From Subdoligranulum sp. CAG:314 (GTDB taxonomy: Bacteria; Bacillota; Clostridia; Christensenellales; CAG-314), in contig FR901000.1 in NCBI GenBank assembly GCA_000437915.1, positions 1 to 31,770 on the forward strand: DNA of 31,770 bases, written 5' to 3'. How positions within the stretch are numbered: the stretch's first letter is position 1; the number at the start of each line of letters is the position of its first letter. The position numbers and the translations under genes are program-made. Shown here piece by piece: positions 16,118-23,134 of the stretch. The notes beneath the pieces were generated by a model, which was not told where the DNA came from, ran no database searches, and saw only the letters and a list, made by a program, of their open reading frames with translations.

Positions 16118-16939
16118 TCAAAGTCCCAGCGCGGCAAGCGTTTTTTCGTCGGGCAGGAAAAATTTGTCTCCGAGATTCACGCCGTAATCGGCGTTGTGAA
16201 AATCGCTTCCTCCCGTCACGAAAAGCCCGTACTTGTCCGCCAGATACCTGAAAAAATCTCGCTCGACGTTAGTATGCGCAAAATAATCCGCTTCAATTCC
16301 GTCAAGCCCCACGCGTTTGAGATAAGCCACAAAGCCCTCCGCCTGAGTGGCGTTCATGCGCAGCTTTGCGGGATGCGCGAGCACGGCCTTGCCGCCGTAG
16401 CGGTGGGAAAGCTCTATCGCCTGCTCCACCGAAAGACGTCTTGATTTTACGTAAGCTTTGCCCTCGGGCGCAAGATACTCGGAAAACGCCGATTTGAAAT
16501 CCGCGGCATACCCCTTTTCAACCATAATCCGCGCTATATGCGAGCGACCGTGCACTTCAAAAGGAAACGCCTTTTCAAGCTCGTCGAAGGAAACAAAGAT
16601 ATTCAGCTCCGCAAGCCTTTGCAGCAGCAGACGGTTGCGCTCGTGACGCAGCGCCTGAATCCTCGACATGGACTCCTTGAAGCGCTCGCCCGCGTAGTCT
16701 ATGCCAAGCCCCAAAACATGGGTTTCCATATCCCTGTCGTAAGCGGAAAGCTCAATGCCCGCAACGACTTTAAGCGGCTTTCCGCGTGCGGCAAGAACAG
16801 CGCGCTCCACGCCGTTGGCGTTGTCGTGGTCGGTGACGGCTATGGCGTCAAGCCCCGCCCCGCAAGCCCTTTCCACTATTTGTTCGGGAGACAGGCTGCC
16901 GTCCGAGCAATTTGTGTGAATATGCAAATCGGTTTTCAT
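16118..16939 (-). CDS. PHP-domain phosphoesterase (YciV/RNase AM-like)
   Basis: A 273-residue cytoplasmic metal-dependent phosphoesterase. The PHP ligands are all visible: HxH in DLHIHT (H6, H8), TDHD (D37, H38), GIEL (E63), H74, HGRSHIAR (H130/H134), LAHP (H189) and GSDFH (D246, H248). The insertion HGRSHIARIMVEKGYA is typical of the YciV group, which removes 3'-phosphate from nucleoside 3',5'-bisphosphates and trims RNA 5' ends. The exact substrate here is inferred from the group. The family starts at the residue or two before DLHxH, so ATG 16939 must be right. There is no ribosome site in range (GGAG is 14 bases away), and the promoter -10 is only 8 bases upstream, predicting a leaderless mRNA. 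VanW follows in the same operon. Confidence 0.9.
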   Translation of the reverse strand: MKTDLHIHTNCSDGSLSPEQIVERACGAGLDAIAVTDHDNANGVERAVLAARGKPLKVVAGIELSAYDRDMETHVLGLGIDYAGERFKESMSRIQALRHERNRLLLQRLAELNIFVSFDELEKAFPFEVHGRSHIARIMVEKGYAADFKSAFSEYLAPEGKAYVKSRRLSVEQAIELSHRYGGKAVLAHPAKLRMNATQAEGFVAYLKRVGLDGIEADYFAHTNVERDFFRYLADKYGLFVTGGSDFHNADYGVNLGDKFFLPDEKTLAALGL

Positions 16940-16947
16940 ATTTTAAA

Positions 16948-16976
16948 ATTATACTCCGTTTTTCAAAATACGTCAA
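16948..16976 (-). promoter_or_regulatory. Sigma-A promoter of the PHP-VanW operon, leaderless type
   Basis: TTGACG (16976-16971), 17-base spacer, perfect TATAAT (16953-16948). Only 8 bases separate the -10 from ATG 16939, so the transcript should begin at or next to the start codon. Confidence 0.8.
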
Positions 16977-17019
16977 TAATAAAAAAATCAAGGCTTATCC
17001 CACAAACGCTGCAATTCGT

Positions 17020-17048
17020 TTGAAAAAAAATATCAAATATGTTATCAT
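17020..17048 (+). promoter_or_regulatory. Sigma-A promoter of the IscU-like/GGGtGRT operon
   Basis: TTGAAA (17020-17025), 17-base spacer, TATCAT (17043-17048). It diverges from the PHP promoter 44 bases away. Confidence 0.7.
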
Positions 17049-17092
17049 ATAAGTCAAAGCAAAATCAGGAATTTATGCGGGAGGAAAGGCAA

Positions 17093-17782
17093 ATGCAATA
17101 TTCGCACGAAGTCAAAGAAATGTGCTGCGTAAAAAAAGGCTGCAACCACGGACCTGCGCCCATACCTCAGGAGGGGCAATGGACACAATCCAAAGAAATC
17201 AAGGATATAAGCGGATTGACGCACGGCGTAGGCTGCTGCGCGCCTCAGCAAGGCGCGTGCAAGCTGACGCTCAACGTCAAAAACGGCGTCATAGAGGAGG
17301 CTTTGGTGGAAACTCTCGGCTGCTCGGGCATGACGCATTCGGCTGCCATGGCGGGAGAAATTCTGCCCGGAAAAACACTGCTCGAAGCATTGAACACCGA
17401 CCTTGTGTGCGACGCGATAAACGTCGCAATGCGCGAGCTTTTTCTGCAAATCGTTTACGGACGCACGCAGTCCGCTTTCAGCGACGACGGACTTCCCGTG
17501 GGCGCGGGACTCGAGGACCTCGGAAAGGGGCTGCGCAGTCAGGTGGGCACAATATATTCCACCAATCTCAAAGGCGTGAGATACCTCGACATGTCCGAGG
17601 GCTACATCACTCAAATGGCGTTGAAGGACGGAGAGGTCATAGGATACGAATACGTGCATATCGGAAAAATGATGCAGCTGATTACCGACGGTTTATCCGC
17701 GGACGAGGCGCTTAAAAAAGCCAAATCCCGTTACGGCAGATTCGACGAAGCGGACAGCTACGTCAATCCGCGAAAGGCATAA
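17093..17782 (+). CDS. IscU/NifU-N-like iron-sulfur scaffold protein paired with GGGtGRT
   Basis: A 229-residue protein with a NifU-N/IscU-like core. GVGCCAPQQGACKLTLNVKNG (45-65) and ETLGCSGMTHSA (73-84) match the first two cysteine regions of IscU (C48/C49, C56, C77), and LPGKTLLEAL (91-100) matches the usual GKTLEEA. The third IscU cysteine region is not evident. The N-terminus adds CC-x4-C (C11, C12, C17), which IscU lacks. The C-terminal ~90 residues are an extra domain of unknown role. Databases label such proteins as iron-sulfur scaffolds, but with these changes a different role is possible. GGGAGG lies 8 bases before ATG 17093; an earlier frame start at 17039 precedes the -10 and is rejected. 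The GGGtGRT gene follows 16 bases later. Confidence 0.82.
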   Translation: MQYSHEVKEMCCVKKGCNHGPAPIPQEGQWTQSKEIKDISGLTHGVGCCAPQQGACKLTLNVKNGVIEEALVETLGCSGMTHSAAMAGEILPGKTLLEALNTDLVCDAINVAMRELFLQIVYGRTQSAFSDDGLPVGAGLEDLGKGLRSQVGTIYSTNLKGVRYLDMSEGYITQMALKDGEVIGYEYVHIGKMMQLITDGLSADEALKKAKSRYGRFDEADSYVNPRKA

Positions 17783-17798
17783 AAGGAGGTTGTGATTT

Positions 17799-18797
17799 AT
17801 GGCTCTGTTTGAAGGCTATGAAAGAAGAATAGACAAAATAAACGGCGTGCTGCGCGAATACCGTCTCGAAAACATAGAGCAGGCGAAAACCGTCTGCGAA
17901 CAGCACGGCATAAACGTGGATTCCATAGTAAAAGGCATTCAGCCGATTGCCTTTGAAAACGCGGTGTGGGCTTATACCCTCGGCTGCGCCATAGCGCTCA
18001 AAAAAGGCGCAAAGACGGCAGCGGACGCCGCCGCCGACATAGGAATAGGGTTGCAGGCGTTCTGCATTTCCGGCTCCGTGGCGGACCAGCGTCAGGTGGG
18101 TCTCGGCCACGGCAACCTCGGCAAAATGCTGCTCTCGGAGGAAACGGAGTGCTTTGCCTTCCTCGCGGGTCACGAAAGCTTTGCCGCCGCCGAAGGCGCC
18201 ATAGGCATAGCGCGCACCGCCAACAAAGTGCGCAAAAAGCCTCTCCGCGTCATTCTCAACGGTCTCGGAAAGGACGCGGCGTACATCATCTCCCGTATAA
18301 ACGGCTTTACTTACGTGCAGACAAAGTACGATTACTGCACGGGAGAACTGAAAATCGTAAACGAAACAGCGTTTTCCAACGGAGAAAAGGCAAAGGTTCG
18401 CTGCTACGGCGCGGACGACGTAAGCGAGGGCGTGGCAATCATGCGGCATGAAAAGGTAGACGTTTCAATAACGGGAAACTCCACCAACCCCACGCGCTTC
18501 CAGCACCCAGTGGCGGGCACCTACAAAAAATGGGCGGGCGAAAACGGAAAGAAATATTTTTCCGTCGCAAGCGGCGGAGGTACGGGACGCACCCTTCACC
18601 CCGACAACGTGGCGGCAGGTCCCGCTTCCTACGGCATGACGGACACTATGGGACGAATGCACGGAGACGCGCAGTTTGCAGGCTCCTCCTCCGTCCCCGC
18701 GCATGTGGAAATGATGGGACTTATCGGCATGGGCAACAACCCCATGGTGGGAGCTACGGTTGCCTGCGCGGTTGCCGTGAGCGAGGCTTTGAAATAA
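17799..18797 (+). CDS. GGGtGRT family protein
   Basis: A 332-residue cytoplasmic protein with the name-giving motif GGGTGRT at 259-265 followed by LHPDN. Other glycine-rich conserved-looking stretches are HGNLGKMLLSEETECFAFLAGHESFAAAEGA (split here at residues 104-134) and GMGNNPMVGATVACAVAVSEA near the end. Cysteines C33, C63, C89, C118, C180, C202 and C323 are candidates for metal or cluster contacts. The family (Pfam GGGtGRT) has no known function. The constant partner here is the IscU-like gene with a perfect AGGAGG site for this gene between them, implying a shared complex or pathway, perhaps around an iron-sulfur or sulfur intermediate. That link is inference. A modest terminator follows. 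Confidence 0.9.
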   Translation: MALFEGYERRIDKINGVLREYRLENIEQAKTVCEQHGINVDSIVKGIQPIAFENAVWAYTLGCAIALKKGAKTAADAAADIGIGLQAFCISGSVADQRQVGLGHGNLGKMLLSEETECFAFLAGHESFAAAEGAIGIARTANKVRKKPLRVILNGLGKDAAYIISRINGFTYVQTKYDYCTGELKIVNETAFSNGEKAKVRCYGADDVSEGVAIMRHEKVDVSITGNSTNPTRFQHPVAGTYKKWAGENGKKYFSVASGGGTGRTLHPDNVAAGPASYGMTDTMGRMHGDAQFAGSSSVPAHVEMMGLIGMGNNPMVGATVACAVAVSEALK

Positions 18798-18809
18798 CGA
18801 TTCTTAAAA

Positions 18810-18833
18810 AAAGGGAGCTTTTTAACTCCCTTT
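18810..18833 (+). terminator. Probable terminator of the IscU-like/GGGtGRT operon
   Basis: 8-bp stem AAAGGGAG / CTCCCTTT with an 8-base loop, ending in TTTAATAAAA. The T-run is short, so termination may be partial. Confidence 0.6.
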
Positions 18834-18869
18834 AATAAAATACCGATTGCTTCAAACAGGGAGCTTACG

Positions 18870-19802
18870 ATGACGACAAAAAACAAAATCCTTTTGCAGG
18901 CGGCAAATGTGCTTCTGTGCGCCGCAATAATTTTGCTCACCGCCTTTTTCATGTCTGGCTGGAGCGTGCTCGTGCAGGCGGCTTTTTACGCCGTCGCAGC
19001 TGCGGGGCTTGCGGCGGAAGCGGTATTTTTGTTTATTAAAAAGGAATTTCTGATAAAACTGACGTTTATTGCGGAGCTGATTGCCGTCGTGCTGCTTGCA
19101 GTTTTCGTTTTGCTCGGCGTGTTCGCCGACTTAAACGCCTACCCCACCGACCGCGAAAAAATCGAGGCGGTGATAGCTCTCGTCCGCTCCACAGGCGAAT
19201 GGGGAATGCTGGTGTTCGTGCTGATTCAGTTTTTGCAGGTCGTTGTTTTGCCTCTGCCCGCCGTCGTCTGCTACGTGCCGGGCGCGGTCATCTGGTCGCC
19301 TCTGACGGCAACCCTGCTTGCAAGCGCGGGAGTAATCGCAGGCTCTTTTTTCTGTTATTTTTTGGGGAGAAAATTCGGACGAAAAGCCCTCGTTTGGTTG
19401 GCGGGCAAGGATGCGGCGGAAAAATACGCCGACTACATCGGCAATCGCAGCAAGGGAATTTTTCTTATTATGCAGATTCTGCCCTTTTTCCCCGACGACG
19501 TGCTGTGCATAATCGCGGGCATAACCGCCATGAACTTTCCGTACTTCGCGGGGGTAATAGTATTGGTGCGTCCGCTGATAATCGCGGCGTACTGCTTTCT
19601 CGGCGACGGCTCTATTATTCCGTTTTCGGGCTGGGGAATACCTGTGTGGCTCGCGATAATCGCCGTGTTTGCGACGCTTGCCGTGTTGTCCTTCAAATAT
19701 CAGAAAAGATTTGAGGACTGGCTGTTTTCAAAGTTTTCAAGAAAAAAAGACAAACACAAAAAAGAAGAAAAAGCACAAGAAACAATTGAAACCGAAGAAT
19801 AA
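18870..19802 (+). CDS. VTT (TVP38/TMEM64, DedA-related) membrane protein
   Basis: A 310-residue integral membrane protein. Three hydrophobic segments (~8-30, 34-54, 62-86) precede a VTT domain (~105-265) recognised by FLQVVVLPLPAVVCYVPGA, FCYFLGRKFGRKA and QILPFFPDDVLCIIAG. The tail is a Lys/Glu-rich hydrophilic stretch (~285-310). The superfamily contributes to membrane lipid handling, including lipid flipping and undecaprenyl phosphate recycling; which applies here is unknown. GGGAG lies 6 bases before ATG 18870. It follows the GGGtGRT terminator by under 40 bases with no clear promoter of its own, so readthrough is likely. Confidence 0.87.
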   Translation: MTTKNKILLQAANVLLCAAIILLTAFFMSGWSVLVQAAFYAVAAAGLAAEAVFLFIKKEFLIKLTFIAELIAVVLLAVFVLLGVFADLNAYPTDREKIEAVIALVRSTGEWGMLVFVLIQFLQVVVLPLPAVVCYVPGAVIWSPLTATLLASAGVIAGSFFCYFLGRKFGRKALVWLAGKDAAEKYADYIGNRSKGIFLIMQILPFFPDDVLCIIAGITAMNFPYFAGVIVLVRPLIIAAYCFLGDGSIIPFSGWGIPVWLAIIAVFATLAVLSFKYQKRFEDWLFSKFSRKKDKHKKEEKAQETIETEE

Positions 19803-19810
19803 AAGGAAGC

Positions 19811-19838
19811 AAAAAAGCGGACTGTCGTCCGCTTTTTT
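19811..19838. terminator. Bidirectional terminator between VTT protein and anti-sigma gene
   Basis: Perfect 12-bp stem (AAAAAAGCGGAC / GTCCGCTTTTTT) with a TGTC loop, between convergent genes; it touches the stop of the minus-strand gene. Confidence 0.93.
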
Positions 19839-20374
19839 CAATATCTGTCCACCTCGACGTAAATCACTTTTCCGTTGCGCCCGTCTATTTCAAGCTCGAT
19901 TTCCTTGCCGCGCGACGTGTTTACGTCAACTTCATAAATGTAATAGGAGTTTTTAAGTTTAGAGGTCATTTCCAAATCTCTTTCTATTTTCCATCCGATT
20001 GCTTCTTCGTCTATATTAAGCTCGGTTTTGATATAATCCAAAGCGATTTGTTTTACCTCCTCCTGCGAAACGACGCTGGTGTTGCGCTTGGCTCCGCCCA
20101 CCGCAACGCCGAACACCGAACCAAGCACGATGCCCGCCGCAACGACAAGAGTGACAAGCACTATGCAAACCGTCGTAATTGCCATTTTCAGACTGAATTT
20201 CTTTGCCGCCTTTTTGACTTTTTCGTCGTCGGCTTTTTTAATTACGTCGGCTTTGCCCATATCGATGATTTCGGAAAGCTCCTTGGCTTTCCTGATTTCG
20301 CTGCGGACAAACTCCACCTCCTCGGGCGTGGCGGTTCCGTCCAAAAATTTTTGATAAGCGTTTTCAAAATCCAT
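19838..20374 (-). CDS. Probable membrane anti-sigma factor with PepSY-like domain
   Basis: A 178-residue single-pass protein. The N-terminal cytoplasmic part (FLDGTATPEEVEFVRSEI, 10-27) resembles small anti-sigma domains. A membrane helix spans ~63-90. The outer part (~101-178) has PepSY-like features: EEVKQIALDYIKTEL, then YYIYEVDVNTSRGKEIELEIDGRNGKVIYVEV. It starts 2 bases after the sigma factor stop, with GGAGG inside the end of that gene, so translation is coupled. Coupling, topology and partner make an anti-sigma role likely; the signal is unknown. Confidence 0.75.
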   Translation of the reverse strand: MDFENAYQKFLDGTATPEEVEFVRSEIRKAKELSEIIDMGKADVIKKADDEKVKKAAKKFSLKMAITTVCIVLVTLVVAAGIVLGSVFGVAVGGAKRNTSVVSQEEVKQIALDYIKTELNIDEEAIGWKIERDLEMTSKLKNSYYIYEVDVNTSRGKEIELEIDGRNGKVIYVEVDRY

Positions 20375-20376
20375 TT

Positions 20377-20856
20377 TTATACCTCCAACAATGCTTTCAA
20401 TTTTTTTCTCGCTCTGAAAAGAATTACCTTGACGTGGTCTTGCGTTTTTCCCGTGATTTCCGCAATCTGTTTTACGCTTTGCTCCTCAAAATAAAACAAA
20501 GTTATCGCTTCCCTGTGCACGTCGTCGAGCAGCTCAACCGCGCAATAAAGCGCCCGATATCTCTCGTCGTCAATCATTTCGTCAATAGCCGCTTTCCTGC
20601 CGTCCGCAACGCTTTCGTCCTGCGGCTTGGCAAGCCGCCTGCTTTTGCGCAGATGATTGAAATAGAGATTTCTGCATACGCGGAAGGACCACGTCCTGAA
20701 ATTCCCGATTTCCGCGTCGGGCGACATAAGCGCTTTGAAAAAGGCTTCGGATACTATATCCTCCGAAACGACGCGGTTTTTGGAAAGCGAAAGCATATAC
20801 AGCAGCAAGGGATTGTAATGCTCCTTAAACAATTCGGTCAGCTCGTCGTGTTTCAT
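20377..20856 (-). CDS. ECF-type RNA polymerase sigma factor
   Basis: A 159-residue sigma-70 family factor with only regions 2 and 4. Region 2 spans ~5-72, with SEDIVSEAFFKAL and FRTWSFRVCRNLYFNHLRKSRR (split at 53-74) for core binding and -10 recognition. Region 4 spans ~103-156, with DDVHREAITLFYFEEQSVKQIAEITG and a helix-turn-helix ending in ARKKLKALL. ATG 20856 is chosen with CGGAG 5 bases upstream; GTG 20904 has no ribosome site. It is co-transcribed with the anti-sigma gene and has both a housekeeping promoter and a putative self-recognised promoter. Confidence 0.92.
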   Translation of the reverse strand: MKHDELTELFKEHYNPLLLYMLSLSKNRVVSEDIVSEAFFKALMSPDAEIGNFRTWSFRVCRNLYFNHLRKSRRLAKPQDESVADGRKAAIDEMIDDERYRALYCAVELLDDVHREAITLFYFEEQSVKQIAEITGKTQDHVKVILFRARKKLKALLEV

Positions 20857-20894
20857 TTTTCTCCGTAAAAAAAACGCCGCAATCGCTTTTCGTA

Positions 20895-20924
20895 TATAAG
20901 ACACGCGAAGGGGCGAAAGGTTAC
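20895..20924 (-). promoter_or_regulatory. Putative ECF-sigma autoregulatory promoter
   Basis: On the minus strand GTAACC (20924-20919), 16 bases, then GTCTTATA (20902-20895). This AAC...GTC arrangement is the usual form of ECF promoters. It lies about 40 bases before the sigma gene start and downstream of the sigma-A promoter. Confidence 0.6.
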
Positions 20925-20950
20925 GCTAACGCGCCGATTTTTTTAAAATT

Positions 20951-20979
20951 ATTTTATAACTTATCTTTTCCGCAGTCAA
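20951..20979 (-). promoter_or_regulatory. Sigma-A promoter of the ECF sigma operon
   Basis: TTGACT (20979-20974), 17-base spacer, TAAAAT (20956-20951). Confidence 0.7.
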
Positions 20980-20985
20980 GCGGAA
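20968..20985. promoter_or_regulatory. Inverted repeat around the sigma-operon -35
   Basis: TTCCGC and GCGGAA flank exactly the six bases of the -35 element, a candidate operator or chance palindrome. Confidence 0.45.
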
Positions 20986-21039
20986 GGCGGATTTTTGCTT
21001 GCGCAAGGCTTTTTAAAGGTAAAATCCCGCCTTAAATCG

Positions 21040-21069
21040 TTGACTTATACCCTCGATGTATTTTAAAAT
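21040..21069 (+). promoter_or_regulatory. Sigma-A promoter of degV
   Basis: TTGACT (21040-21045), 18-base spacer, TAAAAT (21064-21069), 27 bases before the ATG, which has a GAGG site. Confidence 0.68.
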
Positions 21070-21096
21070 GATAATATAAAAAACCATGAGGTACGT

Positions 21097-21966
21097 ATGA
21101 AAACAGCAATAGTAACGGACAGTAACAGCGGAATTACTCAGGAAGAAGCACGGCTGTCGGGTGTCTTTGTCGTGCCTATGCCCGTGCTTATCGATTCAAA
21201 ACAATACTTTGAAGGCGTGACTCTTTCTCAGGAGCAATTTTATCAGAAGCTGCGCGACGGCAAGGTCAACGTCTCCACATCCCAGCCCAACCCGTTCGAC
21301 GTAGAAGAGCTTTGGACGGAAATTCTCAAAACCCACGACGCATTGGTGCACATACCCATGTCAAGCGGTCTGTCGGAAACGTGCTCCACCCTCTCCCATC
21401 TCGCGCATGAAAAATTCGACAAAAGAGTTTTCGTTGCGGACAACCAAAGAATTTCGGTCACGCAAAAGCAGAGCGTCAGGGACGCAGTCAAAATGGCTGC
21501 CGAGGGAAAAAGCGCGGAAGAAATTTGCAGCCGTCTCGTTGAGACAAGGGCGCAGTCGAGCATTTATATAATGGTTGATACCTTAAAATATCTCAAAAAG
21601 GGCGGACGGCTCACCCCCGCCGCCGCGGCAATAGGCACGCTGCTCAGAATCAAGCCCATTTTGCAGATTCAGGGACAAAAGCTGGACAAATACGCAAAGG
21701 TCCGCAGGTTTTCCGACGCGAAAAAAACCATGCTTAAAGCGATCGGAAACGATTTGGAAACGAGATTAGCCGAACTCAGGAAGCAGGGCAAACTTGCGTT
21801 TTTCGTCGCGCATACGGACAATTACGCGGCGGCAGAGCAATTTGCACAGGAAATCAGGGAAGCATTTCCCGATATATCCGTCACCGACTGCGACCCGCTG
21901 TCTTTAAGCGTGTCCTGCCACATAGGTCCGGGCGCGCTTGCCGTTGCGGTTTCAATAGTTTACTGA
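21097..21966 (+). CDS. DegV family fatty-acid-binding protein
   Basis: A 289-residue two-domain DegV protein. The N-terminus AIVTDSNSGIT (4-14), the TSQP motif (61-64) and PMSSGLSETC (87-96) form the lipid-binding site seen in the family. The C-terminal half has KKGGRLTPAAAAIGTLLRIKPIL and ends with the usual HIGPGALAV. FakB-type DegV proteins hold a fatty acid for phosphorylation by the FakA kinase; no fakA is in the window, so its precise role is open. Own promoter upstream, hairpin terminator downstream. Confidence 0.92.
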   Translation: MKTAIVTDSNSGITQEEARLSGVFVVPMPVLIDSKQYFEGVTLSQEQFYQKLRDGKVNVSTSQPNPFDVEELWTEILKTHDALVHIPMSSGLSETCSTLSHLAHEKFDKRVFVADNQRISVTQKQSVRDAVKMAAEGKSAEEICSRLVETRAQSSIYIMVDTLKYLKKGGRLTPAAAAIGTLLRIKPILQIQGQKLDKYAKVRRFSDAKKTMLKAIGNDLETRLAELRKQGKLAFFVAHTDNYAAAEQFAQEIREAFPDISVTDCDPLSLSVSCHIGPGALAVAVSIVY

Positions 21967-21979
21967 CGCGAGGCTTTCA

Positions 21980-22010
21980 GGCGACGGACAAACGGAATTT
22001 TTCCGTCGCC
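21980..22010 (+). terminator. Terminator of degV
   Basis: Perfect 9-bp stem GGCGACGGA / TCCGTCGCC with a 13-base loop, followed by GTTTTAAAAC. An internal alternative (ACGGAA-TTT-TTCCGT) shares the right arm. Confidence 0.75.
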
Positions 22011-22043
22011 GTTTTAAAACAAATACAAAAAACACCGTTTTTG

Positions 22044-22072
22044 TGTCAACCGTTTTCCAAATTCGGTTGACA
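22044..22072. promoter_or_regulatory. BirA-type operator of birA-bioY
   Basis: Perfect inverted repeat TGTCAACC (22044-22051) and GGTTGACA (22065-22072) with a 13-base spacer; the arms extend by one more pair (G/C). It fits the BirA-box pattern TGTnAACC...GGTTnACA. The right arm contains the -35 TTGACA of birA, so binding would block transcription. Confidence 0.78.
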
Positions 22073-22095
22073 TATTTTGTTGCCGCGGGTATAAT
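22067..22095 (+). promoter_or_regulatory. Consensus sigma-A promoter of birA-bioY, leaderless type
   Basis: Perfect TTGACA (22067-22072), 17-base spacer and perfect TATAAT (22090-22095). The birA ATG begins 7 bases after the -10, where transcription itself is expected to begin. Confidence 0.88.
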
Positions 22096-22102
22096 GGTTG
22101 AG

Positions 22103-23128
22103 ATGGAACTTAAATATCGGGTTTTGAATGCGCTTTCGCAAACCGACGGCTATGTGTCGGGGGGCGAAATGGCTGCGCGTTTCAACGTCAGCCGCACTCT
22201 TGTTTGGAAAGCCGTCAATCAACTGCGGCGCGACGGGCACGCAATATCCACCGTCAACAAGCTCGGCTACCGTCTCGAAATTCAAACAGACATAATCAAC
22301 CCCCACGTCATCGAAGATTATTTGGAAAAAAGCTTTGCAACGCAAAAGCAAAAGCCGACGTTCAGGATTGAGTCGCTTGACGAGATTGACTCGACAAACG
22401 AGTATCTCAAAAGACTCGCAAACGCGGGGACGGGCGAAATCGCGGTTGCGGTTGCCGACCGGCAGACGCAGGGAAAAGGACGCAACGGAAAAAGCTTTTT
22501 TTCCCCCTCAGGCTGCGGACTTTACATAAGTATGCTTTTAAGACCGCGTTTCGACGCGCGGGAGGCGCTGTTTCTCACTGCCGCCGCAAGCGTCGCGGGC
22601 GCGCGGGCCGCGGACGAAGCGAGACGTTTTTTCGATGACGGCGCGCCTTTGCCCGAGACGGAAACGAAAATCAAATGGGTAAACGATTTGTATCTTGACG
22701 GCAAAAAAATATGCGGGATTCTTACCGAGGGCTGCGTCGACGTGGAAAGCAAGGGTTTGAGCTATGCCGTGGTAGGCGCGGGCTTCAACGTATATCCGCC
22801 GACGGAGGGCTTTCCCGACGCCATTAAAGGCATTGCGGGCACGATTTTTCCGCGAAAACCCGACAAACCGATAAGGAGCCTGCTTGCCGCGCGGTTTATA
22901 AGTTCCATGACGGAGTATTATCTCTCCCTCCCCGACCGCTCGTTTATGGAGTCGTACAAAAGCAAATCCTGCGTAACGGGCAGAAAAATCGCTTTCAGCC
23001 GCGACGGGCGGAGCTTTGCCGCAACCGCAATCGCGATAGACGACGAATGTCGCCTTGCCGTAAAAACGGAGGACGGAAAAGAAACGCTCCTTGACTGCGG
23101 CGAAATTTCAATCACAGAAATCAAATAG
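22103..23128 (+). CDS. birA: Bifunctional biotin protein ligase / biotin repressor BirA
   Basis: A 341-residue protein that attaches biotin to carboxylase carrier domains and, with biotinyl-AMP bound, represses biotin genes. Residues 1-60 form a winged helix-turn-helix (GGEMAARFNVSRTLVWKAVNQLRRDG, split at 20-45). The catalytic domain has the biotinyl-AMP loop GKGRNG (124-129), SPSGCGLYISML (134-145) and KWVNDLYLDGKKICGILTE (191-209). The C-terminal SH3-like domain ends at ~341. ATG 22103 is chosen: it starts the HTH in the normal place, and an in-frame ATG at 22094 overlaps the -10. No ribosome site precedes it; the mRNA is predicted leaderless. bioY follows after 6 bases. Confidence 0.93.
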   Translation: MELKYRVLNALSQTDGYVSGGEMAARFNVSRTLVWKAVNQLRRDGHAISTVNKLGYRLEIQTDIINPHVIEDYLEKSFATQKQKPTFRIESLDEIDSTNEYLKRLANAGTGEIAVAVADRQTQGKGRNGKSFFSPSGCGLYISMLLRPRFDAREALFLTAAASVAGARAADEARRFFDDGAPLPETETKIKWVNDLYLDGKKICGILTEGCVDVESKGLSYAVVGAGFNVYPPTEGFPDAIKGIAGTIFPRKPDKPIRSLLAARFISSMTEYYLSLPDRSFMESYKSKSCVTGRKIAFSRDGRSFAATAIAIDDECRLAVKTEDGKETLLDCGEISITEIK

Positions 23129-23134
23129 GAGTAT

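Noticed and set aside
20857..20904. GTG start at 20904 for the ECF sigma factor
   Set aside because: No ribosome site, and it overlaps the putative ECF promoter -10; ATG 20856 has CGGAG at good spacing.
22043..22102. Longer BirA starting upstream at 22043 or 22094
   Set aside because: These starts lie within the operator, the promoter or the -10 box and would add residues before the normal HTH start.
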